Assembly (NCBI RefSeq): GCF_041415945.1
Contig: NZ_JBGCUS010000001.1
Span: 3,596,001 to 3,660,000 of the forward strand
Direction: 5' to 3'
Length of the DNA: 64,000 nucleotides
Source of the DNA: Ancylobacter sp. IITR112
Lineage (GTDB): Bacteria > Pseudomonadota > Alphaproteobacteria > Rhizobiales > Xanthobacteraceae
The notes beneath the pieces were generated by a model. That model ran no database searches. It saw nothing but the letters and a program-made list of their open reading frames with translations, and was not told where the DNA came from. A program made the position numbers and the translations under genes. Below are positions 43,665 through 53,564 of this stretch, piece by piece (the stretch's first letter is position 1; each line of letters opens with the position of its first letter).

Positions 43665-44768
43665 TCACGCCGCGTCGAGGGCGCGGCAGTCCTGCGCGCG
43701 CCATGCCAGCGGAATGCGGGAGCCGGGGGCGAGAACCGGGCGGTCCTCGACATTGCCGAGCTTCACGACCACTTCGGCGCCGCCGTCGAGCACGCAGCGC
43801 ACGCGCACATGGTCGCCGAGGTAGATCGTCTCGGCGATCACAGCCTCGAAATGATTATCGAGCGCGGCGCCGGGCGGGGCGATCTTCACCCGCTCGGGAC
43901 GGATGGAGAGCAGGCAGTCCTCGCCCACCCGCGCCGCATCGGTCAGCGTGGCGGTAACGACATCGCCATTGGCAAGCACGACCGAGCACAGCGTGCCGTT
44001 CGCCGCCTCGATGCGGCCGGGCAGGCGATTGTTCTCGCCGATGAACTGGGCGACGAAGGAATTGGCGGGGTTCTCATAGAGTTCGGCCGGCGGCGCCACC
44101 TGCTGGATGATGCCGGCATTGAACACGGCGACGCGGTCCGACATGGTCAGCGCCTCGCTCTGATCATGGGTGACATAGACCACGGTGATGCCGAGGCGCT
44201 CATGCAGATGGCGGATTTCCATCTGCATATGTTCGCGCAATTGCTTGTCGAGCGCGCCGAGCGGCTCGTCCATCAGCACCAGCTTCGGTTCGAACACCAG
44301 CGCGCGGGCGAGGGCGACGCGCTGCTGCTGGCCGCCGGAGAGCTGGCCGGGCATGCGCGCGGCGAAGCCGCCGAGATGCACCATGTCGAGCGCCCGGGCG
44401 ACACGCGCGGCGATGTCCGCCTTCGCCACGCCCCTTACCTTGAGGGGATAGCCGACATTCTGCGCCACGCTCATATGCGGGAACAGCGCGTAGTTCTGGA
44501 ACACCATGCCGATATTGCGCTTCTCCGGCGGCAGGGCGTCGATGCGGGCGCCGTCGAGCATGATGTCGCCGGAGGTCGGCGTCTCGAAGCCGGCCAGCAT
44601 CATCAGCGTCGTCGTCTTGCCCGAACCGGACGGGCCCAGCATGGTGAGAAATTCGCCGCGGCGGATGCGCAGGCTGAGATCTTTGACCACCAGCACCTCG
44701 CCATCATAGCTCTTCTGGACGCCAGCGAACTCGACGAAACTCTCGCTGGCACTTACCGGAAGCTTCAT
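43665..44768 (-). CDS. ABC transporter ATP-binding protein, PotA type (second system)
   Basis: 367 residues from the ATG at 44768, which has GAGGAGG five bases upstream. Walker [10 protein letters not shown] at about 45, the signature LSGGQQQR, Walker B LVLMDEP, and the switch His in [14 protein letters not shown] domain occupies about 250-360. It heads the operon. Only 35-45 % of residues look shared with the ATPase at 1630, so the two systems are not recent copies (judged by eye). Confidence 0.94.
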   Translation of the reverse strand: MKLPVSASESFVEFAGVQKSYDGEVLVVKDLSLRIRRGEFLTMLGPSGSGKTTTLMMLAGFETPTSGDIMLDGARIDALPPEKRNIGMVFQNYALFPHMSVAQNVGYPLKVRGVAKADIAARVARALDMVHLGGFAARMPGQLSGGQQQRVALARALVFEPKLVLMDEPLGALDKQLREHMQMEIRHLHERLGITVVYVTHDQSEALTMSDRVAVFNAGIIQQVAPPAELYENPANSFVAQFIGENNRLPGRIEAANGTLCSVVLANGDVVTATLTDAARVGEDCLLSIRPERVKIAPPGAALDNHFEAVIAETIYLGDHVRVRCVLDGGAEVVVKLGNVEDRPVLAPGSRIPLAWRAQDCRALDAA

Positions 44769-45482
44769 GGTTCCTCCTCGGGGGCCGTGCGGCGTGCGGT
44801 GAGCGCCGCACGACACGCCGGCCATGGCATCGTGACCGCAGAACCCCGGCATAGCGGCGACGCCGGGAACCCTGCCGGCCTACCTCCCGCAAACCCCATG
44901 CCAAGCCCTGCCCGGCGTCGTGCCGGATAGGGCTTCCCAAAAAAACTATAAAGATATCAGATTGTTATGAGATCTTATCGGGAGCCGGGAACTTCCGCCG
45001 CACGGATTGATCCCCCGCCGCCGTCGATGGCTGGCGCAGATGGGCACCGGCCTCGCCGGCCCCTGCGGAGGAAAACATGATCAAAAACTAGGCTTGCCGT
45101 ATTTTATGGCCATGCCGGGGAAAAACGCTGCGTCAGCGGAGGGTTGCGCGACGAACGGCAGCGGAGCGCGCCCGGGCTGGCGGCGGCATGCCGCCAGCGT
45201 GGCATGCCCGAACCGTCATCCGCACTGTACACAGGCGACCTCCGCCCAAGCGGGCGGCGCGGCGCGCGCGGGAATGATCCTTTTACGAGCGCAGCGCGGC
45301 GGCCAGCGGCCGATTTCCCCTACGACATCAACACTTCAGGCCGACCGCAAGGGCGTGACGGGCGGCCAGCACCGCGGCGTCGGCTCGTTCTGTATACAAT
45401 GATCGCTTATTTGCTTAAGCCTGTGGCGGAGTGTTGCGGCGCTGCCTACCATGCCGCCTTCGTCACCTTTGAGGGCCTGCCC
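44769..45482. other. Long intergenic region upstream of ABC operon and allophanate hydrolase
   Basis: 714 bases. An AT-rich segment (44940-44985, with AAAAAAACTATAAAGATATC) probably holds the ABC operon promoter. GGCGGCATGCCGCC, a perfect 14-bp palindrome, lies at about 45182-45195. The upstream region of atzF has TGTATACA at about 45392 and ACTGTACACAG at about 45224, GntR-operator-like shapes. Longer open frames here lack codon bias and homology; I do not accept them. Confidence 0.5.
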
Positions 45483-47270
45483 ATGCCGCGCGATCTCGCC
45501 TTCACCCTCCCCACGCTCCGCGCCGCCTATGCTGGCGGGCTGCGGCCGGAAGCGGTGATCGCGGAAGCCTTTGCCCGGCTGGATGCCCTCGCCGATCCCG
45601 GCATCTTCCTGCACGAGGCGCGGGCGAGTGCCCTTGCGCAGGCGCGCGCCCTGGGAGCGCCGGACGGACGCCCGCTCTGGGGCATTCCCTATGCCGTGAA
45701 GGACAATATCGACGTGGCGGACATGCCGACCACCGCCGCCTGCCCCGACTTCGCCTATGAGGCATCGGCCGACGCCTTCGTGGTGGCACGGCTGCGGGCG
45801 CTGGGCGCGATCTGCCTCGGCAAGACCAATCTCGACCAGTTCGCCACCGGCCTCGTCGGCGTGCGCACGCCCTATCCCGTGCCGCGCAACGCCCTCGACC
45901 CGGCGCTGGTGCCGGGCGGTTCCTCTTCCGGTTCGGCGGTGGCGGTGGCGCGCGGGCTGGTGGCGTTCGGCCTCGGCACCGACACCGCCGGCTCCGGCCG
46001 GGTGCCGGCGGCGCTGAACGATATTGTCGGGCTGAAGCCGAGCCTCGGCGCGCTGTCCTCTGCCGGCATGGTGCCGGCCTGCCGCACGCTCGACACCATC
46101 TCGATCTTCGCCCACAGCGTCGCCGAGGCGTGGGAACTGTTCACCCTCACCGCCGGATTCGACCCGGAAGACCCATGGTCGCGTCCCCTGCCCCATCCGC
46201 AACTCGCGCCGCTGCGGGGGACGGTGACGGTCGCGGTGCCCGATGGCGCGAGCCTGCGCACCTTTGGTGACGATGCGCAGGCCGCCCATTTCCGCGCCAC
46301 CCTCGAACGGCTGCGGGCGACGGGGGCAACGCTGCGCGAGATCGACCTCGCGCCGTTCTATGCCGTTGCGGAACTGCTCTATAGCGGCCCCTGGGTGGCC
46401 GAACGCGCGGCCGCGGTGGGCAACCGGCTGACCGAGGCGCCGGAGACGCTGCATGAGGTCACGCGGGCGATCCTCACCCCCGGCCTCGCGCTTTCCGCCG
46501 TCGATGCCTTCCGGGGGCTGTACCGGCTGCAGGAATTGCGGCGGGTCTGCGCGCAGGCGCTGGAGGGCGCCGATTTGCTGTGCGTGCCGACCATTCCCTG
46601 CTTCGTCACGCGAGAGGAAATTGCCGCCGACCCGTTCGGACCGAACAGCCGGCTCGGCACCTATACCAATTTCGTCAATCTGCTCGATCTGTGCGGCATC
46701 GCCGTGCCGACGGGTCCGCGCCGCGACGGCCGGCCCGGCAGCCTGACCGTGCTGGCGCGCGCGGGCGAGGATGGCCGCGCCGCCGCGCTGGCGCTGCGGA
46801 TCGAGCGCGGGGGGGCGCCCGGGCGCGTGGCGGAGAACGGCAGCGCCGAGGACGAGAGCGCGGAGGACGAGATCGCCGAGGACGAGATCGCCCTTGCCGT
46901 CTGCGGCGCCCATATGGCCGGCCTGCCGCTCAATGGCGAACTGACCGGGCGCGGCGGGCGCTTCCTGCGCGAGGCGCGCACCCGCTGCGACTACCGGCTG
47001 TTCGCCCTGCCCGGCGGCCCGCCCGCCCGGCCGGGCCTGCTGCGTGTCGCCGAGGGCGAGGGCGCCGCCATCGCCCTCGAAGTGTGGGCGCTGCCGCGCG
47101 CGGCGGTTGGCGATTTCCTCGCCGGCATCCCCGCCCCGCTCGTCATCGGCACGGTGGAACTGGAGGACGGCCACTCGGTGAAGGGCTTCCTGTGCGAGCC
47201 GCACGGGCTCAAGGACGCGCGCGACATCACCGCCAGCGGCGGCTGGCGGGCGGCGCTGGCGGAGGAATAA
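45483..47270 (+). CDS. atzF: Allophanate hydrolase
   Basis: Splits allophanate to ammonia and CO2, 595 residues from the ATG at 45483. The amidase triad is visible: Lys73 (YAVKDN), Ser147-149 (GGSSSGSA) and nucleophile Ser171 (TAGSGR). The C-terminal domain (about 470-595, from ALAVCGAHMAGLPLNGELTG) is the AtzF-specific module. Between them is an acidic linker made of three 15-base repeats (46845-46889, AEDES/AEDEI). No urea carboxylase or cyanurate gene is beside it, so it probably serves urea or triazine breakdown with distant partners. Confidence 0.9.
   Translation: MPRDLAFTLPTLRAAYAGGLRPEAVIAEAFARLDALADPGIFLHEARASALAQARALGAPDGRPLWGIPYAVKDNIDVADMPTTAACPDFAYEASADAFVVARLRALGAICLGKTNLDQFATGLVGVRTPYPVPRNALDPALVPGGSSSGSAVAVARGLVAFGLGTDTAGSGRVPAALNDIVGLKPSLGALSSAGMVPACRTLDTISIFAHSVAEAWELFTLTAGFDPEDPWSRPLPHPQLAPLRGTVTVAVPDGASLRTFGDDAQAAHFRATLERLRATGATLREIDLAPFYAVAELLYSGPWVAERAAAVGNRLTEAPETLHEVTRAILTPGLALSAVDAFRGLYRLQELRRVCAQALEGADLLCVPTIPCFVTREEIAADPFGPNSRLGTYTNFVNLLDLCGIAVPTGPRRDGRPGSLTVLARAGEDGRAAALALRIERGGAPGRVAENGSAEDESAEDEIAEDEIALAVCGAHMAGLPLNGELTGRGGRFLREARTRCDYRLFALPGGPPARPGLLRVAEGEGAAIALEVWALPRAAVGDFLAGIPAPLVIGTVELEDGHSVKGFLCEPHGLKDARDITASGGWRAALAEE
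46845..46889 (+). repeat. Three in-frame 15-bp repeats in atzF linker
   Basis: Three near-identical 15-base units encode AEDES, AEDEI, AEDEI. They sit between the two folded domains of allophanate hydrolase. Copy number could vary without breaking the reading frame. Confidence 0.8.
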
Positions 47271-47276
47271 GCGGGG

Positions 47277-48719
47277 CTATCCCTTCGCCCCCTGCCCGCG
47301 CGCATAGACATCCTCGTAGCGGATGATGTCGTCCTCGCCCAGATAGGTGCCGGTCTGCACCTCGATCAGCACCATCGGCACCTTGCCGGGGTTTTCCATG
47401 CGGTGCACCGCGCCGAGCGGGATGTAGACCGACTGGTTCTCGGTGAGCAGTTGCGGCGTGCCGTCAATGGTGACGCGGGCGGTGCCGGAGACGACGATCC
47501 AGTGCTCGGAGCGGTGATAATGGCTCTGCAGCGACAGCGACGCGCCGGGATGCACGACGATGCGCTTGACCTGGAAGCGGTCGCCCAGCGCCAGCGTCTC
47601 GAACCAGCCCCAGGGCCGGTGATCCCGGGGGAAATGCTCGGCCTGGCGCGCGCCGCGCGTCTTCAGCGCCGTCACCGCCTGCTTCACCTCCTGCGAGCGG
47701 GAACGGTCGGCCACCAGCACCGCGTCCGGCATGGCGACGACCAGCATGTCCTTCAGCCCGATGCCGACCAGCTCCAGCCCCTCGGCTTCCGAGCGCAGCA
47801 GCGAATCGGCGCAGTCGATGGCGGTGACGGGCCCATGGGCGACGACATTGCGCGCATCCGCCTCGCCCTCGCGCATGACCGAGGCCCAGTCGCCGAGATC
47901 GGACCAGGCGCCGGTGAACGGCACCACGTCGAGATTGTCCGAGCGCTCCATGATCGCGTAGTCGATGGAAATATCCTGCGCCCGCAGCCAGGGCTCCGGC
48001 GCGAGGCGCAGGAAATCGAGATCGCTCGACGCCTGCTCCACCGCCTGCCGCACCGGGGCGAGCATGTCCGGAGCATGCGCCGCGAAGGCGCGCCGTGCCG
48101 TCTCCACCGAGAACAGGAAGATGCCGGCGTTCCATAGATAATGCCCGTCCGCCAGCATGGCGCCGGCGCGGTCGGCATCCGGCTTCTCGACGAAGCGGCG
48201 CAGCGGCACCGGGGCGAGGGCCTCGCCATCCGGCGCATGGGAAAGCTCCAGCCAGCCATAGCCGGTTTCCGGCCGGGTCGGGCGGATGCCGAAGGTGACG
48301 ATGCGCCCGGCCTGCGCGGCGGGGAGGCCGGCGCGCACGGCGGCGGAAAACGCCGCGCTGTCGGGCACAACCTGGTCGGAGGGCATCACCAGCAGCAGCG
48401 CGTCGGGATCGCGCGCCGCCAGATAGTGCACGGCGGCGAGGATGGCGGGAGCGGTGTTGCGGGCGCTGGGCTCGATCAGCACCGCGCCGGGCGCGATGCC
48501 GGCCTCGTCGAGCTGCTCGGTGACGATGAAGCGGAAATCGGCATTGGTGACGATGAGCGGCGGGCACACGTCCGGGCCGGACAGGCGCCGGGCCGCCGCC
48601 TGGAACAGCGTTTCACCGTCCCCGAGCTTGACGAACTGCTTGGGGAAACTCTTGCGCGACAGAGGCCACAGGCGCGTGCCGGAGCCGCCGCAGAGAAGAA
48701 CGGGATAGAGGTGAGCCAT
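47277..48719 (-). CDS. manC: Mannose-1-phosphate guanylyltransferase / mannose-6-phosphate isomerase
   Basis: Bifunctional enzyme of GDP-mannose synthesis, 480 residues; start at the ATG at 48719 (AAGG upstream); a GTG at 48731 is possible. The nucleotidyltransferase part has VLLCGGSGTRLWPLSRKSFPK and FVEKPDADRAGAML. The C-terminal isomerase cupin (about 350-480) has RPWGWFETL, HPGASLSLQSHYHRSEHWIV and IPLGAVHRMENPG. It diverges from the phosphomannomutase gene 174 bases away, so both feed surface mannose or fucose sugars. Confidence 0.95.
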   Translation of the reverse strand: MAHLYPVLLCGGSGTRLWPLSRKSFPKQFVKLGDGETLFQAAARRLSGPDVCPPLIVTNADFRFIVTEQLDEAGIAPGAVLIEPSARNTAPAILAAVHYLAARDPDALLLVMPSDQVVPDSAAFSAAVRAGLPAAQAGRIVTFGIRPTRPETGYGWLELSHAPDGEALAPVPLRRFVEKPDADRAGAMLADGHYLWNAGIFLFSVETARRAFAAHAPDMLAPVRQAVEQASSDLDFLRLAPEPWLRAQDISIDYAIMERSDNLDVVPFTGAWSDLGDWASVMREGEADARNVVAHGPVTAIDCADSLLRSEAEGLELVGIGLKDMLVVAMPDAVLVADRSRSQEVKQAVTALKTRGARQAEHFPRDHRPWGWFETLALGDRFQVKRIVVHPGASLSLQSHYHRSEHWIVVSGTARVTIDGTPQLLTENQSVYIPLGAVHRMENPGKVPMVLIEVQTGTYLGEDDIIRYEDVYARGQGAKG

Positions 48720-48893
48720 GGAGCCTTGCACGTCACGCTAACGACATGGCACCGCACGCCGGCACCAGGGCGCGGAGTTTGGGCGGGCCATGGCTGAAAG
48801 GCAAGGCGGATCAAGCGCCTTGATCTCTCCCCGCGAAGTCCGTATCGCCGGCGAACGCCGCCGTTGCGCGGCTCCGCTGCGAAAGGCTCGCTC

Positions 48894-50255
48894 ATGCTCA
48901 CCTGCTTCAAGGCCTATGACATTCGCGGCCGGCTCGGCGAGGAACTGAACGAGGCCATCGCCCGCCGCATCGGCCGCGCCTTCGCCGAAGGGCTTGGCGC
49001 GCGGCGGGTGGTGATTGGGCGCGACTGCCGCGCCTCGTCGGAGGCGCTGGCGGCAGCCTGCACCGAGGGGCTGGTGGCCGGCGGGGTGGAGGTGCTCGAC
49101 CTCGGCCTGTGCGGCACCGAGGAAATGTACGCCGCCGTCACCGACTTTGCCGCCGATGGCGGCATCGAGGTGACCGCCTCGCACAACCCGATGGACTATA
49201 ACGGCATGAAGCTGGTGCGCGCCGGCTCCGCCCCGCTCGACACCGCGACGGGGCTGGCGGCGATAAAGGCGCTGGCGGAAGGGCCCGAACTGCCGGACCG
49301 GCCGGGTGGTCGGGTCGTCCCGGCGGAAGGCGCCCGCGCGGCCTATGTCGAGCGCGTGCTCTCCTTTGTGGACACGCGGGCACTGCGCCCGCTCACCGTG
49401 CTGGTGAACGCCGGAAACGGCGCGGCGGGGCCGACCTTCGACGCCTTGGCGGACGCTCTGGAGGCGCGCGGGGCACCGCTCCGCTTCATCCGCCTGCACC
49501 ATGAGCCGGACGGGGGCTTTCCCCATGGAATTCCCAACCCGCTGCTGCCCGAGAACCAGCCGGTCACCTCAGAGGCGGTGGTGGCCGCAGGGGCCGATAT
49601 GGGGGTGGCGTGGGACGGCGATTTCGACCGCTGCTTCCTGTTCGACGAGACCGGGCGGTTCATTCCCGGCGAGTATGTTGTCGGGCTGCTGGCGCAGACC
49701 TTCCTCGCCAAGGAGCCCGGCGCCACCATCGTGCATGATCCCCGCGTGGTGTGGAACACGCGCGACTGCGTCGCCCGCGCCGGAGGGAGGGCCGTGCAGG
49801 CGCGCACCGGCCACGCCTTTCTCAAGCAGGCGCTGCGCGACACCGGCGCGGTCTATGGCGGTGAAATGTCGGCGCATCACTATTTCCGCGACTTCATGTG
49901 CTGCGATTCCGGCATGATCCCCTGGCTCTTGGTGGCCGAATTGATGGGGCGGAGCGGGCAGACGCTGAGCGCGCTGGTTTCGGCGCGGATGGCGGCCTTT
50001 CCCTCCTCCGGCGAGATCAATTTCCGCCTCGCCGACCCCGCCGCGGCGGTCGCACGGGTGGAAGCCGCCTTCGTCGGCGCGACCCCGGCGCGGGACGAGA
50101 CGGATGGGCTCTCGCTCGATTTCGGCGCGTGGCGGCTGAACCTGCGCCGCTCCAACACCGAGCCGCTGCTGCGGCTCAATGTCGAGGCCAGGGGCGCGCC
50201 GGACGAGGTCGCCCGGCGCGTGGCGGAGATCACCGCGCTGATCGAAGCCGGCTGA
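48894..50255 (+). CDS. manB: Phosphomannomutase
   Basis: Interconverts mannose-6- and mannose-1-phosphate, 453 residues from the ATG at 48894 (AAAGG upstream). FKAYDIRGRLGEELNE opens the alpha-D-phosphohexomutase fold. The catalytic serine is in TASHNPMDYNGMK, the metal site in DGDFDRCF and the sugar loop GEMSAHHYF. With manC it forms the GDP-mannose pathway. Confidence 0.95.
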   Translation: MLTCFKAYDIRGRLGEELNEAIARRIGRAFAEGLGARRVVIGRDCRASSEALAAACTEGLVAGGVEVLDLGLCGTEEMYAAVTDFAADGGIEVTASHNPMDYNGMKLVRAGSAPLDTATGLAAIKALAEGPELPDRPGGRVVPAEGARAAYVERVLSFVDTRALRPLTVLVNAGNGAAGPTFDALADALEARGAPLRFIRLHHEPDGGFPHGIPNPLLPENQPVTSEAVVAAGADMGVAWDGDFDRCFLFDETGRFIPGEYVVGLLAQTFLAKEPGATIVHDPRVVWNTRDCVARAGGRAVQARTGHAFLKQALRDTGAVYGGEMSAHHYFRDFMCCDSGMIPWLLVAELMGRSGQTLSALVSARMAAFPSSGEINFRLADPAAAVARVEAAFVGATPARDETDGLSLDFGAWRLNLRRSNTEPLLRLNVEARGAPDEVARRVAEITALIEAG

Positions 50256-50258
50256 CGC

Positions 50259-51173
50259 TCAACCGCCCGGCAGCGCCGCCACCACATGATCCGGCCAGGG
50301 GTTGCGTCCCTCGCGCAGAAAGGTGAGCGTGTCGCGCCAGAAGCCCGCCGCGTGGCTGTCGTGGAACAGGCTGAAATGGCCGATCGTCTCCCTTCCGTAA
50401 TCGGCGGGAGCGAGGCGCACCAGCGTGCGGCGGGCGCCGGTGTAATAGCCGAGCGTGCGGGTGAGCGCCGGTACCGTGCCGAGCGGATCGTCGCTCATCG
50501 CCACGGCGAGGATGTCGGCCCGCACCATCGCCATGCGCGCGCACGCCGCCGCGCGCTCGGGGCGCGGGTGGCTGGCCTCGAAGCGCGGGCCGCGAAAGCT
50601 CCATTCATGCGCGACTCCGGCCGGCAGATCTTCCAGCCAGCCGAGCCGCTTGCCGGGGAAATAGCCGAACAGCGCGGTGAGCACCGGCATGGCGACGTGC
50701 CATTTCAGCAGCAGGGCGGCGCGCTGGCGCGGCGCATAATCGCCCCACCACGCATATTGCGCGCCCATGGTGAGCAGGCGGGTGACGCGCGCGCCCCGCT
50801 CGGCGAGACCAGGCAGGAAACCGCCGATGGAATGGCCCACCACCATGAGCGGCGCATCGGAGCGCGCCAGCATGAAGCCAAATGCGGCGTCGACATCGCG
50901 CTCGCCCCAATCGCGCCAGCGATAGCCGCAGCCGCGCAGGCGCGCCGGGCGCGAGAGGCCGATGCCGCGATAATCGAAGGTCAGCACCTCGAAACCGTGG
51001 CCGGCCAGGAAGCGGGCATAGCGGTGGTAATAGCGCGCCGCGACGCCGGTTGCCGGGTTGATGACGACGGCGCCATGGGGCGGCCCAGGCTCGGCTGCCG
51101 TCCAGACATGGCCCCCGAGCCTTACGCCGTCCCGGCAGGTGATTGCTACCGGATGCGCCTCGCTGTCGTTCAT
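50259..51173 (-). CDS. Alpha/beta-hydrolase
   Basis: 304 residues from the ATG at 51173 with AGGAGA just before. The nucleophile is in VVGHSIGGF, the oxyanion region in VVINPATGVAARYYHRYA and the base His probably in IGHFSLFHDSH. No signal peptide. Only three bases separate its stop from the convergent manB stop. The family is broad; the substrate cannot be told. Confidence 0.87.
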   Translation of the reverse strand: MNDSEAHPVAITCRDGVRLGGHVWTAAEPGPPHGAVVINPATGVAARYYHRYARFLAGHGFEVLTFDYRGIGLSRPARLRGCGYRWRDWGERDVDAAFGFMLARSDAPLMVVGHSIGGFLPGLAERGARVTRLLTMGAQYAWWGDYAPRQRAALLLKWHVAMPVLTALFGYFPGKRLGWLEDLPAGVAHEWSFRGPRFEASHPRPERAAACARMAMVRADILAVAMSDDPLGTVPALTRTLGYYTGARRTLVRLAPADYGRETIGHFSLFHDSHAAGFWRDTLTFLREGRNPWPDHVVAALPGG

Positions 51174-51353
51174 TCTCCTGTCTCCCGCCCCCCTGCGCAT
51201 CAGGGCGACGGTTGAAGCCATCCCCGCTTTTTGCGTCAGTATAGCTGACCGGTGGGGGCCGGAGACAATCGGGCGGAACGCGCCCGGCGCGGTGCGAAAG
51301 GCGTTCGGCCCGGCCGCGGGCCGGGCCGACAGGGTGTCGACGGTGCGCTGCGC

Positions 51354-51557
51354 TCAGTTGGCGGAGCGCATATTGCCTTCAACCTGCTCGCGAATGGCGG
51401 CGGCGGCGTTCCGCGCGGTCACGGTCTCGGTGGTGTTGCGGCCCTCGACGAGGGTCTGGGCGGGCGCAGGCGCCGGGCGGGTGGCCGCCGCCTCGGCCGA
51501 AACCGCGCCGAGCACGAGGGTGGTGGACAGAACGGCGAGGGTGAGGAACTTGTTCAT
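51354..51557 (-). CDS. Small exported protein, unknown
   Basis: 67 residues. Signal peptide MNKFLTLAVLSTTLVLGAVSAEAA is followed by a 43-residue Thr/Ala/Asn-rich tail. GGAGAAG precedes the ATG. No Cys and no known family. Similar short periplasmic proteins are common; function cannot be inferred. Confidence 0.7.
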   Translation of the reverse strand: MNKFLTLAVLSTTLVLGAVSAEAAATRPAPAPAQTLVEGRNTTETVTARNAAAAIREQVEGNMRSAN

Positions 51558-51714
51558 CGGTCTTCTCCGGGTTTCGACGCCACGGCATGTGGCCTCATCA
51601 CCCCGAAAGGTTAGGCGCCCGACCCCCTTGCCCGGTATCACGCCTAGGCTCAGCCGGTTAGGCGATTGAGATGATCACGCCCATGCTTTGGGATGGGGGG
51701 AGCAAACGCGGGCA

Positions 51715-52263
51715 TCAGAACCATCGCCGCAGCCGGCGGCGCAGATCACGCACGGCGCGACGCAGCGTGGTCTTCAGCCGATCGAGCCGAAGCGCCGCCA
51801 CCACGCGATCGCGCAGGGCGGTGAGGGTGACGATGACCCACGCCACCCAGGGAAGCGTCATCAGCTTGGGCCTGCCGGCGGAATAGATGCGCTCGATGAC
51901 GACGAAGCTGACGAGATAGGCCAGGAGAAACAGCACGGTGCCGGCCTTCGGCCAGCCATCGGCGATCCACACCAGCGCGACGAATTTCAACGGCTCGATG
52001 GTGACATAGGGGACGGCCAGAAGCACCAGGATGGTCCAGACCGAGCGCGCGGCGATCCAGCGCTCGAAGGCCCGCATGATGCCGAGCGCCGCCAGGCGGG
52101 CAATGAGCGGGCGATAGAACGGGCGCACCAGCTCGTCGAGCAGGATCAGCGGCGCACAGAGCAGGCGGAACAGCACGCCCAGCGCCGCGCGCAGGGGGCG
52201 CCGACCGGGGCCGCCCCCGGGGTCGGTGCGGTTCCGGCGCGGTGGCGGTCCAGAAGGCTCCAT
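51715..52263 (-). CDS. Integral membrane protein, unknown
   Basis: 182 residues with a Pro/Arg-rich N-terminus, three hydrophobic segments (about 27-45, 73-92 and 103-125) and a highly basic C-terminus (TLRRAVRDLRRRLRRWF). No family was recognised. It lies just downstream of a frameshifted RgpF-like gene and may belong to the same surface-sugar locus. Confidence 0.7.
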   Translation of the reverse strand: MEPSGPPPRRNRTDPGGGPGRRPLRAALGVLFRLLCAPLILLDELVRPFYRPLIARLAALGIMRAFERWIAARSVWTILVLLAVPYVTIEPLKFVALVWIADGWPKAGTVLFLLAYLVSFVVIERIYSAGRPKLMTLPWVAWVIVTLTALRDRVVAALRLDRLKTTLRRAVRDLRRRLRRWF

Positions 52264-52295
52264 CCGCTCCTTATGACGAGCGCGGCGCGCGGTGG

Positions 52296-53370
52296 CTAGA
52301 GTTCCAGCAGAAAGCGCAGCCGCGCCCGGCCCTGCAATTGGTAGCCTATGCCCTTGGCGCCGTACTCGGCCAGGATCTCCGTCTCGCGCCCTTCCGTGTC
52401 GCCCGCCCGCAGCAGGGCTTCCAGCTCATAAAGGTGATATTGCTGGCGAAACAGAAGATCGCGCTTGATCAGCGGCGACCCGAGAAAGCGGCGGAAGAGA
52501 AAGCGGCGGAAGAGAAAGCCGCCGGAGTGAATCTGCGAGCGGGCGAGAACCGCTTCCAGCAGCCGCGTCAGGACCGTTTCCCGCTCCGGCGCAGCGCTCA
52601 GCACCGGGGCACGCAGATCGAGCGGGAGATGGGCGGCGAGGCTGCGCAGGGTGGGCACGTCGAGGCCAGCAAGGACCGCGCGCAAATCGGTCAGGTTGAA
52701 GACCACCTCGACCGACCTGGCCTCACGCAGCATGCAGCGGGAGCTGCCCACCTTGCCCTTGCCGATGGCCAAGGCCGGGCGTTGACCGGCAGATAATTGC
52801 GCCAGAACGCCTGGAAGGCCGGCCGCTCCAGCATGTGGCGCGAGATCGAGTAGCAGAAGGACTGGATGTGGTGGCGAAGCTCCCAGTTCTCGAAGGTCGC
52901 GCAGACATCGCAGGAGGAGGTCGCGAGCTTCCGGAACATCTCGGCGAGACCTGAGCGGAAATAATAGACGCTGTCACTCATGATCAGCAGGCGTTCCGGC
53001 GGATCGTCGAGCAAGGAGAGAATGCCGTCACGGTAGCCGCCCATGTCGCGGCCGGCATTGTTCCGCAGCAGCACGCGGTGAACCTGCGGCAGAAGCTCCG
53101 CCAGCCGCTCCTCGCCGAGCGGATGATTGACCACGAGCGTCACATTGACGCCGACTTCCGCCAGAGCGTCGAGCGCGTTGCGCACATACCAGGGGTCGCG
53201 CGCGGCTGCCAGATGAGAAAGATCGCGTGGAGATTACCGGGATGGTGCCGCTCGCCCGGCACCTCGACCGGCGTGGCTTCCAGACGCAAGGCACCGGCGA
53301 GGCGGGCGCGCAGGACATGCAGCCGGTAATCGACCAGATCGACATAGGCCTTGCGGAAACGGAAACGCAT
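52296..53370 (-). pseudogene. RgpF-like rhamnan/LPS synthesis protein, two frameshifts
   Basis: Three overlapping segments in different frames read as one protein. 53370-53192 gives RFRKAYVDLVDYRLHVLRAR through LHAIFLIWQPRATP. 53185-52775 gives YVRNALDALAEVGVNVTLVV, LLRNNAGRDMGGYRDG and ENWELRHHIQSFCYSISRHM. 52772-52296 gives AIGKGKVGSSRCMLREARSV onward. These are blocks of the RgpF (rhamnan synthesis F) family. A lost base in the run at 53192-53195 and another near 52768-52780 would each restore the frame. Either the gene is decaying or both are sequencing errors in GC-rich runs. Full length would be about 358 residues. Confidence 0.75.
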
Positions 53371-53564
53371 GGATCAACCGAGAAAACGTGCGCCGACACT
53401 CCCGCTCGGGACACGCCGAACGGCGATGAGCCCGGCGCAGGCGCGCCGCCGCGCCCTGTCAGCCCGACAGGCACTACATGAATACCCCATGAGAGACGAC
53501 AGGCGGCGCGGGCTGCTTTTCAGCCATTCCAAGAATGGCGCAGGGGCGGCGCCCGCCGCGCCGG

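Noticed and set aside
41136..44930. A plus-strand open frame of more than 1260 codons opposite the second ABC operon
   Set aside because: Antisense shadow of binding protein, permease and ATPase genes with strong family motifs; its residue makeup is Arg/Gly/His-rich and not protein-like.
45007..45402. A small gene in the long gap before atzF
   Set aside because: Composition is not protein-like, no ribosome site, and other frames are equally open.
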